64,000 nucleotides of DNA, taken from positions 1,473,174-1,537,173 of the forward strand of contig JACAXG010000165.1 in assembly GCA_018881555.1 (NCBI GenBank), written 5' to 3'. Shown here one piece after another: positions 25,506-38,605 of this stretch. How positions within the stretch are numbered: position 1 is the stretch's first letter; each line of letters opens with the position of its first letter. Source of the DNA: Amblyornis subalaris (Eukaryota > Chordata > Aves > Passeriformes > Ptilonorhynchidae). The notes beneath the pieces were generated by a model. The model was given only the letters and a program-made list of their open reading frames with translations. It was not told the DNA's origin and did not search any database. Position numbers and translations under genes: made by a program.

Positions 25506-28500
25506 TCCCATAGACTTGGTGGGTCTCCTGGAACTCTGACTGCTCTTCCAGCACAGAGTCAAGGATCATCCCTGTTTGCCCTCCTTTTTTTCCGTAGTGA
25601 AAACGTGCAGCCCAACATCCTCAGCAGAAGACCTTGGTTAATCCAGCGTTATCAGATTTAGTTTACCCTTAATGCTCTGTTGAGCCCAGTCATTCCAAGC
25701 CTAATTAGCACATGAGCTGTCTTGTGGAGTGATATCTTAAAATAAACTGTCCTGAATAGAGCTTTACAAACTGAGCTAGGTTTGGGTTGCCAGCCCCTAC
25801 AAGGGATATGTTTCCCTGTCAGAAGAAAAGTATGTGTAATCATTAGGAGTGCCTGGTCTGCTTCATAAGTATTTTATTAAGGTTCTGGCTTGCCTTTTGT
25901 TAGTTCTGCTGCATGGAAAATATTCTGTTATATAAACTGATGCTGTGGTTTCATCCAGATCCTCTTGAGTTCTGCCTTGCTGCCAGCCATGTGAACATAC
26001 AAACACACCCACACATCAGGAGGACACTTGGAGAGAGGTGGGTAATCGGACCAAGGATCTGGGAATACTCTTGTACTTGAGTAGGATGAAAATCTTGGCA
26101 CTGAAGGTTGGCAAATAGAGTAGAAAATACGATCCTCTCCCTGCCCTAGCCCAAGGGCAAGCAGTGAAGTTAAATACCCCTGTGTTCAAAAGTACTGACA
26201 GATAACTGCTATTGTGGCTTGTAATTTGGTGTGGAAGGCACTAGTTCAGGAAGTTATAAGCTCTAAAAATTTGCAAAAATTCCAAGAAAACAAAAGGCAC
26301 TATGAGGGATAATTGTATAGTCTCCTAACTTTCTATGGGCAGGTTATGAAACCTGCTCTGCAATGTAAACTGTTCCCAAATGAAGGAGGCTGCTTGTGAC
26401 TGGGTCGTCTCACTATGGCCCAAGGATTTGTTCCTACATCAGACACTTCTTGTCTCATCTTCCCAGGAATCATTCTGTCTTTTTTATTGTTACCCACACT
26501 GAACTCTGCTGAAGTGAGATTCAGACATGATTGCAGAGGGCCTGTTTGTTCAGATACCTGGCCAAAAAAAGGGTTAGGAAATGCACAGTCTTAACAGTAG
26601 GCAATTTCCATTTTTAAATCTGAGTGCTACAGTATCTTTTCCTCCAGCAACCTTCAAGGGATTGCAAAATCCAGCCTGTGGTCTAAAAGCAGTCAGGTAT
26701 CAGTGTTATTATTGTATGTATGTATTAGATACATACATATGTATATATTATACAATGTGTGAATATATTATATAATTAATGTATTATATATGCATGATGA
26801 TATGCTCATGTATTAATGTAAGTAATCGTTAACATATGTATTATATGTGGTCCTGATGTCCTTCAGAAGGCAGGATAAATTTAATGTGTTAATCTCATCA
26901 GACGCTGCCTCTGTTGGGCTGATACTCAGCCTTTTTTGCTTTGTACAATGCTATCATCCCCAAATCAGGGAGTTGCCAGCCTCCAGACCACTACTGAATT
27001 GCTTATTGTGTATTCCTGCCTTGGAGACGCAGAAAATGTCTTCCTGTGTATCCAGACATTTCTTCTGGTCTTGGTAGAACAACCTAGGGCTAGGAAGGGT
27101 TAAAGTCTCCTGCAGTCTTAGCAGGAGTCAGCTGTTGGTCGCAGCTGCTGATTGAAAAACCATTTAGATGTGCACTGTGGAAGAGGAACATCTAGTAAAA
27201 CCAGGCTGCTGCTGGGATGTGTTGTGTTTGTGCCTGGTTTTGGAGCTCCTGATTTGTTTGCGCGCAGTGTGCATTGAATTCCGTGTAGGATTGCGTCATT
27301 TAATACAGCTCTGCAGGTGCAGGCATTGGGGCTGCCTGGCAGATCTGATGTCCATCCCTCCTAGGTAATGCCATACCTGCACTGCTTCTCCTTTTCACTG
27401 GCATGTGGCAGTAAAACATTGCACCACTGCTGTGTTCCAGTCTGAAAATAGTCTTGCTGGAGCTTTTTTGACACCTCTAGCTGCTTTATTTACGGTGGCT
27501 TGTGTGGTAATATCTTGTTATTTCAAGAACTTGGCCTGACTGTGGTTTTGTTTCACTCTCCCACAGCCGCCTTTGCTGCCTGTTCTGCTTTTGCTGTGTT
27601 GCTGCATGAGGTTGTATATCTGTAATCTGCCATCCCAGAAATGTTTGTTTTCCACTCGATAGTGAGTGATTCCTACACATGTGGCACTCTAGGATGAAGA
27701 GACAGTAAATGTCATTTTACAGCCTCTTTAACTGAGTTATCTTAAGACTGAGTTCCTTGTTTGTCTTCTCAAGTGGTCACTGATGCTTTTGTCTTGCAGG
27801 GAGGGTTTTTGGTCTTGCAGGGATTGTGTTTTTGCAAGCTGTGACTCCTGCAATGCATGGTCTGGACAGAAATGCAATGCCAGTTCTAAACAGCACAGAA
27901 AGGGAAGATAGGCAGCCGTGGAATGGCTGGAGTCTGTATGGATGTGCTGACCTGTACTGCAGCAAGATCTTATTCATGGCAAAGACAGACCTTCTTTGTC
28001 CATTTTAGGATTTAGCTCATCTTTTTCTTTCCCCAAGTCACGAAGCTGGTAGAAGATCTAGGACTACTTGAGATAGAGGTGGCCTCCTGTGCTTTTTTTT
28101 TTGGTGCAGAAGAAACTTGCTCCTGAAATTATCCTCCTGTAAGCTTTGGGTAAGCAGGTCATCTCCTTTGCCATGGTCTGGGCAATGCTGTGTTGCCTGA
28201 ATCCAGGTTCCAGTAACTGTTAGGGAAGAAAGTCCAATGCAAGTGATTTGTGACCTCTCTTCGCGAGGTCTTTCCACAGGGTAGTGCGTGGTTGTGTGAA
28301 GGGATGGATGCAAGTAACCAAGGCAACCACGACCCACAGCTGAAGTGTGAAGAGTGGATTTATTCCGTCACCTTGCTGGCTGGAAGATTTCAAAAACAAG
28401 TGGGGACACATTCACTGCTAAGCTTTTTCCATCTTAGCAGGGCCAAAAAGCTCGTGGGCCCATTCCCCGGCCTCAGCATCTCAAAGGGCTTGGCCCATGT

Positions 28501-28819
28501 GCAGTGCTTCACAATTCTGTGCTTTCTATAACCTCCAAGCTTCTTATCTCTCTTTCTCCCACTGGGGAAGCCCAAACCTGTGAAGAATGAGGTTTAAGTT
28601 GTTGACAGCATCTCCTACAGAAATTCCACTTCTCAAGACAGACAGAAAGCAACACAAAGCAAACACAATACATGAAATTTTCCACACTGAATATTCTTAG
28701 CATCCCTCAGCTGCAAGATCATCTTGAGCAAAAACAACTCTATTTTTTCTCCTTGCCAAATCTTCCACTTTCAACCCTTTCCTCCCTGCAATGGCGTGAT
28801 TGTTGGGGTGTCCTCTGCT
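25506..28819. other. Non-coding stretch
   Basis: No gene is supported. The notable part is an AT-rich simple-sequence block at about 26,712-26,845 with a perfect cruciform-forming core. Confidence 0.6.
26712..26845. repeat. AT-rich microsatellite-like block
   Basis: Irregular runs of atgt, tata and attaat fill the block. A perfect inverted repeat (arms 26715-26725 and 26729-26739, loop of three bases) sits at its start. It is low-complexity DNA and likely unstable. Confidence 0.8.
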
Positions 28820-28891
28820 GGGCCAGGAGTCAGAATCAGTGATCCTGATGGGTCCCTTCCAACTCAGCATATTCTATGATTCTGTGATTCT
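28820..28891 (+). mobile_element. CR1-type tail (LINE or SINE)
   Basis: The sequence gggccaggagtcagaatcag, gatcctgatgggtcccttcc, aactcagcatattctatga and ttctgtgattct is a CR1 3' end on the plus strand. No tRNA-like head is visible upstream, so I call it a truncated CR1. Confidence 0.88.
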
Positions 28892-29429
28892 AATTATAGG
28901 GATGCTGCAGATCCACAGCAAGCCCTGAAATCTCCAGTGCTGTTGAGAATATTTCCATCCATATGAAGCATCTGTGCCCTCTCCACCTCTTTGTGTCATT
29001 TCAGGAGCCTTCACCCCTGCAGCGCACACCTGAGCAAGGACAGCTGCTCATTCAGCATTACACGTAGACCTATGACAAACCTGGGGAGCAGTTTTGCCTC
29101 TCTGTGCAGGCACAGATCAGAGAGCTGGCCTTGATTCCTGAAGCTGAGTTGAGTTTGATGCCTGACTCCCTCAGCCAAACACTCCATTCCCTGCCTCCTG
29201 TGACTGTTGTGGTGGAGAGTTTTGATCTCCCAGCTCCCAGGTATAGAAGTTGGTGGAAGAGCTTTCAGTCCCCACTTCTGCTGGCTTTGACTCAGGTCCA
29301 CACACAGCTGCTGGTGGTGGTTTTGTCACCATTCAGCTGCAGCTGCTAGTTCCTGGGGTCCTTAGTTGGGCAGATCTGTAGCAGGGGCATGTTGATGAGG
29401 CAGACAGCTGACAGTCCTGCTTTGCCACA
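28892..29429. other. Non-coding spacer between CR1 copies
   Basis: Nothing recognisable is seen here apart from ordinary unique sequence. Confidence 0.5.
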
Positions 29430-29509
29430 AATCATAGAATCATACAATGGCTTGGGTTGGAAGGGACGTTAAGGGTCATCTAGTTCCAACCCCCCTGCCG
29501 TGGACCAGG
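29430..29509 (-). mobile_element. CR1 LINE tail, short
   Basis: The motifs atcatagaatcatacaatgg, cttgggttggaagggacgtt and ccccctgccgtggaccagg are the reversed CR1 3' end. It is a minus-strand copy of about 80 bases. Confidence 0.92.
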
Positions 29510-32500
29510 AAGCCACCCATGAGATCAGGATCACCAAGCCCTGACCAAAGCTGTGCAGCTGGGGAGGAGTTAATCTTGGCATCTCTGGATACAGACTGTG
29601 CCCAGCAATTTCGTATGCTTATAGGATTTTTTTCCTTTCTGTGTGGGTTCTTCCTCTGGTGACCCTGCAACACCCAGGCTCCAGCACCCAGGCAGATGCA
29701 TGTTTCAAAATGGAATTGCGTGATTTCTGCTCTTGCAAGATCTTCAGTAAGCTTTCAGAGTGCTCAGGCAGAAAGGTGCTGTACAAGCACAGTCCCTCCT
29801 CCCTGCTGCTGCTGCTACTAGAGTGTCTGTGATAAGAAAGGATTTACTGTGTCTGCGGTTTAATTCAGCAGCAATTTCTGTGTGATATGAACAGCTAGAA
29901 ACATCAGTCTTTTTCTTCTCTGCGGATTTGCATAAAGTAATTAGGAGCATATGTGGTGGGGGCTGGGGCAGGGAGGAGGAGGAGGAGCGGGTTCCATCCC
30001 AGAGCACCTCAGTGGATGCTCTGAGTCACGGCCTGTAAATGGCTCTTGCCGAGTGCCACATGCCAGATGATGAGTCACAGGGAGCCAGGGAGCACAGAAA
30101 TGGGAGAAACTGGTTCAGTCACTGTCCTGGCTCCCGTGTTAGCTGGTATAGATCTGCTGCTTGAGCTATTTATGATGTCTTGTGTAATTCTAAATGCACG
30201 GACCAGCTGGGGCTTCTTGTCTTTTGACTGGGAGGCAGTACCTGCTTCATGCTGGTTATGTCACCGGCAGGAATGCACATACCACACCTATTGCTTATTT
30301 TTGTGTGTGCTGGTGACCCCTCATCCCTGACACATGCAGCTCCTTTCTGCCGGCAGCACACGGGCTGTGACCCACTGTCACGTGCTGCGGTTTCCATTTG
30401 GAACACATCATAATCCTATATAGTTCTGGGATGTAATGATACATTAATCATGGGCTTAGTCAGGCTGTCCTGGAAACCACTGGAAAGAGCCCTGGCCGAG
30501 GCAGGGCTTTGTGGAAAGAAAAGGGAGGTGGTCTTTTCAGGAATCGCTGCACAGCACCGCAAGAGGAACAAGCCCGAGCTGAGGCAGAAATTTAGGAAGT
30601 ATTTAGTCTTTCTATTTTTCTGCAGCCCCCTTTAAACATCAAGTGCTGGAATATTCATCCTGGGAGCATGCAGACCACCCTCACTATGCTTCCTGTTCCT
30701 TGAGGCAGGGAAGGAGAGCTGGAGGTTTAGGATGAGTCAAACAACCAGCATTTCCTTTTACACCTTTTCTTTTATTGAGCACACTGGATGACTTAATAAA
30801 GCATTTAATGAAGGTGAGAATTTGGCAGAGATGTATTAGCTGGCATGAAATAAACAAGTGTCTAAACAAACCCCACTAACTAGACCCATCCTACAAAAAG
30901 TTACAGGCTTCCTCACCTCCACCCTCTGCTTACTCACCCCCATGGTTCAGACCTGTCCCCAGGCCACTCACCCTGTGCCACTCACACCATCCTCTTCTCT
31001 GATGCTGCTCCCTGAATGCCCTCCAGTTTCCTGGAATGTTCCTGATAAGTTTTTTTTTAAAACCACCCAGTACTTTCTGAGAGCTTTTGGAGTGGCAGAG
31101 CTGGGGCAGGGACAGACTTCAGTATTGGTGCTGGATACAGTGAGCCCTGAGATCCCCCACACTGTCTGAAGGGTGGCTTTCAGTTTGAATTAATCTCCCA
31201 GCCCTTTTGCCTGGAGGTAGACATACAGGGAGTAAACTGAATATATCTCTCCCCGCGGAGCAAAGAGGAGATGTCTGCATTGTGCCTTTGTCTGCAAGAT
31301 CACACAAACCGTTGCTTTTTGCAGCATTTCTGCTGGTGCTTGTTTTGCAGGGCTGGGTGGTTTCTTCAGGCATATTAATGCAAGTGCACTGTAGGAGTCA
31401 AGGATTCATATGGAACAACCCTCAAAGAACAAGCAGCTCTAATACAAAAAGAAATTTTTCTGCTACTTCTATGAAACTGAATGCCTGGCTTTTAACCATG
31501 TTTTTCCATCTTTCACCCTTGATGAATCTTCTTGGCCCATCCGAGGAAGGTGATGACGGCAGTGAAATCATAGCCGTACAGAAAGAGGCAGCAATAACCC
31601 TCGCAGTTAAAGGTTTCCTTTGGACATTCAATTTCATCGATGAAGTGACTGAGGTTTGTAGAAACAGTAATCCGTCCAGAAAACCCATCCTCCAGAAAGC
31701 CGGCATTGCCTCCAGCTGGCAGTTCTGATGATGTTGCTCCTGCCTCTTCGTCCTCTATGCTCTATGCACAGTCTTTTTACATTTAAATCACATTTATCTC
31801 TTGTATCTCTGCATGCCTCCTCCAGTGCATTACATTTTATGAGGAAGCCTGTGTCATGGTGAGTTGAACCTGTCACCCCACACGTGTGCAGGGGACAGTG
31901 CCGAGCAGAGCCGGGTTCTCAGAGTTCTGCACTAGAACTCCAAAATCGTGGTTGGAGCCATAATAGATAGCGGAGTACGCCTGGAGGTGTGTGACCACCA
32001 CACCTGACTCATCAGCCCTGGGAGGCAATTGAACCAGTCTGCAGCCAGCTCTGGTGGCTTGTGCACCTTCTCAGTGTTGCAGGGGCAGGAGTCTGCACCC
32101 CACGAGCCATGAAGCTGCACCAGCCGCCTTTAAATTAGCACAACGTCCTCAGTCTTTGGGGTATGACAGGAGAGGGATTTGAGGGCCTCTAAGCAGTGGT
32201 CAGGAAGGACTTAAATGGCATGAAGTGCAGAGCCTGAAGGATTCTGCATGCTCTGTTGGCTGCAGCGTGCTGCCTCCTGTCAGAGGCGCAGACACGACCT
32301 GGTAGGCAGCTCTCAGATCAGTGCTGAACAATCCTTTGTTGCTCAGTGCTCACTTGCTTTTTACCTAGAGTTTTGCTGCAGCTAAGGAGTCCTTGTTGTG
32401 TGTATTTATTTACGAGGGGATACAATGATTCATGAGCAATTCCGTACCAAATGTAGGCGTCTCAGAAAAAGCCATCCTTTCTGCTCTGTGTTATCTTGAC

Positions 32501-33240
32501 GGGAATGAAGCACCCACTGTCTGGCCCTCACCTTCTCTGGGTAACTCTCAGCACCTCAAGGAAGAGCTCACTGAATAAACAACCCATATCTGCCATGTTG
32601 CAGCAGATGGTGTCAGTATGGAGAAGGCAGGAATTCTGACATTTGAAAATAAAATGGCTGATGTACTGAGGTGTCTAGAGTCATGGTGGTTGCTGCCTGC
32701 CTCCCTGCATTGCACTGCCATTACATGCTTTTCTAGGCAGGGATTGATGCTGGATGCTGTGTTTGCTGTTGAATGTGTAGCATTGAGCAGGATTCAGCAC
32801 ATTGTGGGCTTGTGCTATAAATGATGAGGAGAATGAACTGATTTGGCAAAAATTGTTCGGGTATGAACCGCCTATCCACATCTGCAAACTTCCTGTTGCG
32901 AAGGGGAGTGAGGGCTTTAGAAAGAGCTGGTCAAAGCCAGCAGAACCTGAAACTAGTCTGCTTGATGCATTTTATTCCCCAGTGCCAATACCAGCGTAGC
33001 ACACCCTGAGTAGGAAGAGGAAGGATGCTTCTACAGTCTTCCGGAACAAGGAAGCATCAACTGATGGCGTGACCAGGGAGGGTGCTCTGGTGTTGGGAAC
33101 TGAATAATCCTTGCGCTGGCAGTGCCATTGCCAACTTCCCTGCATCCCTAAGTCAGGAGGAAGCCGGGAGAGGTGTTGCAAGGGAGAGAGAAGGAGTACC
33201 TACAGCGCAAAATGTCATGCCTATCCCTAGAGAAGCCATC
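29510..33240. other. Non-coding stretch
   Basis: No gene is supported. A 173-codon plus-strand open frame (31207-31728) overlaps one of 94 codons on the minus strand. Neither has a recognisable domain or clear splice context. Confidence 0.55.
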
Positions 33241-33620
33241 AGAATGCCTCCCGGCAGGAGCTGTCTGCATGTCACCGGTGATACTGCAGCGCTGGGAGCA
33301 GGCTGCGGGTGCAGGCAGGGCGGGCACCCGTCTGCTGCAGCGCCTGTGGCAGCCAGTGAATCACAGCCCAGCCGGGGGGCCCGTGCTGCCCCCGAAACCA
33401 GAGAGCTGGGCAGGGCCGTGTGCTGCAGCCGGAGCACTGGAGAGACAGATGGGAAATGGCTGCGTGTCAGCTCTGACATTTTGCCGTCAAATGTCAAAGT
33501 GTGTCTGTGCAAGCCTTGTCCTCCCACAGCAGCCTCTGTGCTGACGTGAGTTGTGTGCTGCTCGGCGGGGCTCGTCAGCAGATGGGTGCTGGTGCTGGGA
33601 GCCTGCTCCAAGCAGCCATT
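33240..33620 (+). promoter_or_regulatory. GC-rich, CpG-enriched patch with splice donor
   Basis: CpGs are moderately dense at 33,250-33,420 and 33,555-33,580. A good donor, ctgac|gtgagt, has its exon edge at 33,545. It lies 3 kb before the first coding exon of RUSC2, so it could be an internal alternative first exon. It is weaker than the island at 17.2 kb. Confidence 0.3.
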
Positions 33621-35275
33621 TCCCAGAGGCAGCGGAGGTTTGGTGCTTCAGCAGTGAGGTGCTGCCCCTCAAAATGATGCTTTTCAGGGGGTTGCATTGT
33701 GGCAGCACTCGAAATACAGCAAAGCCTGATGGAGAGATGTGATCTGAGCATTACAGTTAGGTACAAGAGCAGTAACAAGGGCGGGGCATTGCTGCATGAG
33801 TAGATAGGCACTGGGGGACCAGCTTTTATCCTGAAATGCTTGTGAAGTGGGGGCGGGAAAACAGGATAAGCCCCTGCCGAGTTAAATAAAAATAAACTCA
33901 GATAAAGTCAGAGCTCCTGCTGTGCCATCAGTGGTGCACAGTGTCCAAAATGGGGCATGAACACCACTCCAGCTGTTGGACACCACGTTCAGCACGTGTG
34001 TGCATGTCTGTGTGTGTGCATGCTAGGCTCAGGGTCAGGAGCTGCTGTTACCCACAGTGGCTCTTGAACAATGGGATCTTGGGAATCCTTGATGTAAAAG
34101 ATCTGCCCCCAGGATCAGGGCTGAGGTCAGACTTGTTCCTTTAGCCTCTGTGTCAGCAGCTGTGGGAAAGGAGCCAAAGGCTCGTGAGACAGAGGAGTCA
34201 CTGAAGGGGATGTACAGGTTGATTACGGATTTTAGGGAGAGTATAGGTGAGGGAGAGTTTAGCACAATTAATAGTCCAGTTGTGTGTGGTCCAAGTGATC
34301 CAGGTGGCCTCTCTTCTTCAGAACCTAAACCAGGGTGAAACATGCCAGCAGAAGCAGACAGATAGGTGAGCGTCCCTGCCGTGTAAGTCTGTGGTAGCAT
34401 CTACCAGAGGCCTGTCTGTTCTCTGACACTGGTGTTAGCATTAACTTTTGCTTTATTGGGTGTTTACTGTAAGCACTAGCTCTGTTTCCATCTTTGTATT
34501 TTTATTTCCTGCCAGCATCATCCTGTGTCTGTGACAAGCACTGCTGTGCGTGGGAGGAAAGTTCTTCTTTTGATCATTTTTATCATCTTCTAATTGCTAT
34601 TCTTACACCTAGAGGCTGAAAGAAGTGAAGTTCCTGATGTCTCTGTGTAGCTGTCTCATTGCTTACGCTCTTATTCTAACTTTGCTTAACCCACATTTCT
34701 CAGTTTCCCTCCTGGGCTGCCATGTGCCTTTGCGGGTCTGCTCCAATTTCATTATTACCCCATAGTCACAAATGCTGGGCAAAAGCCACTGTGAATACCA
34801 CTTTCTGGAGTCAGAAGGTCAGAAGGTGGTGGCAGGAGATCTGGGGCCCTGGAGTCCAGAGCAGGATCACAGAATGCAGTTTTCAGGGTGCAGTGAACAC
34901 TGAGAATGCCTGGATGAGTTACAGGATGTGTATTGCTGACCGACAGTGTTTGGACCAAGGTTTTCAGAAGAAATGGTGGATCTATGAGAGCACTAGGTCA
35001 TTTTTTAATCTCTCAGACTCATCCTGGATTACTTCTGTCTTTTGTGGTTTCTCCCTCTCCTTGCTGCCTTAGCTGCCCTCCCATGCACTTGTCTGTGTTG
35101 GATTGCCTGACGGTAGAAGAGAAGGCAAGAGGAAAGCCCCCTCCAGACTGTGCTGGAGGTGCTCAGAGGCTGGACCTCTGGGTTAGGTGGGGAAGGAGAG
35201 ATGGATATGTCCTCTGCTCTCCCCTGTCAAATGCTGGTGAACAAGTACAAGAAAGATGAAGAGGCACTTCTGCCC
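33621..35275. other. Non-coding stretch, probably intron
   Basis: Only short GT-rich simple sequence (about 33,990-34,025) stands out. Confidence 0.5.
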
Positions 35276-35541
35276 TAGCAGAGACAGGACAAGGGGGAAA
35301 GGCTTTAAACTGAAAGATGGCAGGTTTAGATTAGATATTAGGAAGAAATTCTTGACTGTAAGGGTGGTGAGGCACTGGCACGGGTTGCCCAGAGAAGTTG
35401 TTGATGCCCCATCCCTGGCAGTGCTCAACGCCAGGTTGGATGGGGCTCTGAGCAACCTGGTCCTAGGGAACGTGTCCCTGCCCATGGCGGGGGGTTGGAA
35501 CGAGACAATCTTTAAGGTCCCTTCAACCCAAACCATTTTGT
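35276..35541 (+). mobile_element. CR1 LINE 3' fragment
   Basis: It reads through the CR1 3' region in order: ggctttaaactgaaagatgg, ttagattagatattaggaag, tgaggcactggcacgggttg, cccagagaagttgttgatgc, tggatggggctctgagcaac and a final caacccaaaccatt. The match is close, so this copy is fairly young. The open frame across it (35256-35666) is remnant CR1 and 3' UTR sequence, not a host gene. Confidence 0.95.
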
Positions 35542-36526
35542 TACTCCTCTGGTTTTATGAGAACCTGTTGTTTACTGAACACAGGGAGCGTGGGGCTCTT
35601 AGTGCCCTGCCTATGCAGTGCCCTGCCTGTATGGCTCCTGGGGCCGTGGCATTCATACTGTTGTGAAGTACAGCAGGTAATAAGAGAAGCAGGTGAATGC
35701 CACAGATAATGTGGCAGAGAGATGTGAACCAGACATCCTAGACCACAGGAGGAACCAGTTTGAGCTGAGGCTTAACCATCAGCAAAAGCCAGTGTGCTCT
35801 GTGGGACCTATTTAACCAACACCACCGCCTCCCCATAGCCCCACTGAAGTCATCCACTCCTTTGCACTGGAGAGGCCCTCGTGTACATAAGTAGTTGCAT
35901 ACTTTGGCGTGTTCCTCTGGGGCCATTAAAAGGGCTCGGGACCTCATGGGATCTCCTGGATTTTGGAGAGGAATGGCTGTTGCTGCTTCTCTGTTCCAGT
36001 CTGCTCCAGTTTCCAGTCTCTGCCTGGACTTGTGTATGTCTCTTGCAAGACCTTGCAGTGTTTGGTCCTTAACGGAAAGTTCTATGTACCTAAAAGGAGG
36101 CAGAGGTGTTTAATCTCATGTAGACTGCTCTCACTGGAATGCAGTGCTTTGTTTCAGACCCTGTGCTGTTTTCCTGCGAGCACACAGTGCCATCTGCAGT
36201 GAGGTCTTTGTTTGGCCCAAAGCCTCTAGAGCCCTTTGGCCACTTGACTGAAATCAGTTACTCACTTCAGATAACTTGGAGAGGGGTCAGGTGGAATCAC
36301 AAGTGTTGTCCCAGGAGCCTGCAGGAAGGGTGACATGTGTATTTTACATTGTGATGGTTTGTTTCCCAGAAGAAGGACCTCATGCCCAGGTACTTGTGCT
36401 GACAAGGAACCAGTCTGTTTGATCCTTGTCATCCTATGAAATCAAACCAAGTCAAACCAAGGATGCTTTAAATAGTCACTGCCTTTCCCGAGAGGTGACT
36501 TCCTTTGTGATTTTGTCTCTCCCTAG
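35542..36526. other. Probable intron just before RUSC2 coding exon 1
   Basis: No coding sequence is seen. The stretch ends with a pyrimidine-rich acceptor, gtctctccctag, at 36,515-36,526. Confidence 0.6.
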
Positions 36527-36633
36527 GTGTCTGAATTCCCTCATGAGAAGTGTCCTCCCTGCCTCTCATGTGCAGCCCTACCTGTTCATGGGTGGTACCA
36601 GCTTCGCTGATGCCCTGAAGAGCATTCCTCACC
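36527..36633 (+). other. RUSC2: RUSC2 5' UTR part of first coding exon
   Basis: The acceptor gtctctccctag precedes 36,527, and 107 bases of leader lead to the ATG at 36,634. This implies at least one upstream non-coding exon. Confidence 0.7.
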
Positions 36634-38605
36634 ATGGATAGTCCACCCAAACTGACTGGTGAGACGCTGATTGTCCATCACATTCCCCTGGTGCATTGCC
36701 AGGTCCCCGATAGACAGTGCTGCTCCGTGAACAAAAGGACCAACCCCTTCTGCCAGCCAGAGCTCAGCATTACACGGACCTCTGCCCTTCCAGACAGAGA
36801 CCTCTCACAGACGGACTCCTTGGTGTACAGCAGCTTTCTCCAGACCTCTGAAACCTCAGCAGAGGCCTCAGGCAACAAAGAAAGAAAAGCAAGGGATCTG
36901 ATTGTCCCTGGTGTCAGTAAGCGACACAACCCTTTCCTGCTGAGTGAGGGTGAAGACCTCAGCATTTTTGGGGATGACTTGGGTCAAAAATCTTTCCACC
37001 TTCACAACTCACTTGTCGATGGCAAGCCTCCCTTCACTCTGCAGGAGCTGGCCTTGCCCCCTTTCCACCTCCACGACTCCAACCACATTGTGAAATCCTG
37101 GAACATGGCCAGCCGGTCTGGTGTGGTAGACGGGCAAGAGGACAAGCTCAGCAGTGACGACATCCAGAAGAGGAACAACGCGAACAGGTGCCATCAGGCC
37201 TCGGAACGCATGGAGCTGGATGAATGCGGCTGCCATCGTGGTGGCTCCTCCAACTTCTCCTTCGACGGTGGTGACCAGGAGTGGAACCAGAACACGGGTG
37301 AATCGCTGAGGAATCAGGACGCCCTGCACAGCCGGACATGCAGCTGTTCCAGCTCGGAGATCCAGCACTGTCGCTGCTACAGCTCCTCAAGCCAGTCTGA
37401 AGTGATTGACCAGCAGATGGGCTACATCAGTGACTCTTCCTGCAACAGCTCTGATGGGGTACTGGTGAACTTCAGTGCTCTCTACAACAAAATGAATGGC
37501 CAGTCTCAATCTAACCTGAATTCAGCCAACCTGTCCTGTGACTCTTCCTTCTGCAGCCACTCAGACACGGGAGCTTTTTACCTGGATTTACATTCATCAC
37601 CCACTGAATCCAAGATGTCGTGCGAGTCGCACCACCCAGAGAGTTCAGGGAAGGGGTGTGGGTGTCAACACTCCTCCTCACCTGTCCTTGATGCTAACTG
37701 CAACTCCTACCACCTCCACTGTGAGCCTTGCACATCAGAGAGCTCAGACCTCACTGCCTGCTTCCAGAGCCAAGCACGGCTTGTTGTGGCTACTCAGAAT
37801 TACTATAAGTTAGTGACATGTGACTTGTCTTCCCAGTCATCCCCCAGCCCTGCGGGATCTTCCATAACGAGCTGCTCAGAAGACCAGACCAAGGGCAGCC
37901 CAGCCCAGCCCACAGAATACTATCTGTTTAGAAGGCCCGACCTGAGACAAGAAGAAGGCAACGAGGAGTGCAGTGAAGAGGAGGCAAAGGGAGAAGCCAC
38001 CCAGAACATGATTGAGGGTCAGGTCTATGTCAATGTGTCGCCACCGAACCTCAACACAAGCCGGCAGCGCTCCAGGAGCTATGATCAGAACCTGGACAGG
38101 AGTCCCGGCAGCAGGCTGGGCTCCTTGGAGCGCATGGTGAGCTGTCCGGTCAAGCTGAGTGAAAGTCCAGCAATTCCCATCCAGAGCTCTCCCCCCAAGA
38201 GGGTGACATCTTTTGCTGAACTGGCTAAAGGACGGAAAAAGAATGGCACCTCCCCACCGCTCCGCTCTAGTGGTGATTCTTCCCTGGAGTTCTCTCCTAT
38301 CCCTGAGACTCAGCGGGATTGCCCAACCTTCCTTGAAGAAAGAGCTCGGCGCAGCCAGAGTCTTCCACCCATGCCCTTCATCCATGGCCTGAACCGGAGC
38401 TGCGAGGGCTTCTGTTTGAATCATGCTTTTGGGGACAGCCAGGCCTTGTGTTCCACCAAAGAGTCAGTCTCCAGTGAGAAGGTCCCCAGTGGGCATGGGG
38501 CAGGTGAGCAAGCCTCTCTCTCCCTGCTGACGGAGGCAGATGCCAGCTTCTCGGGTGGCTCTGCTGGTGGCCACGGACAAAAAGATGTTAGAGCCCGAGC
38601 AGACG
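36634..38605 (+). CDS. RUSC2: RUSC2 coding exon 1 (residues 1-658)
   Basis: This large exon is typical of RUSC2. It encodes a disordered region with conserved blocks [20 protein letters not shown] and [13 protein letters not shown], then Cys/Ser-rich runs such as [18 protein letters not shown], and arginine/serine stretches that suggest phosphorylation. The donor agacg|gtaag leaves phase 1. Reading on past the donor reaches a stop at 38,622. Confidence 0.96.

Noticed and set aside
31207..31728. 173-codon plus-strand open frame
   Set aside because: No domain or start context is convincing, and an equally open frame overlaps on the other strand.
35256..35666. 136-codon open frame
   Set aside because: It is almost wholly CR1 3' sequence, so not a host gene.
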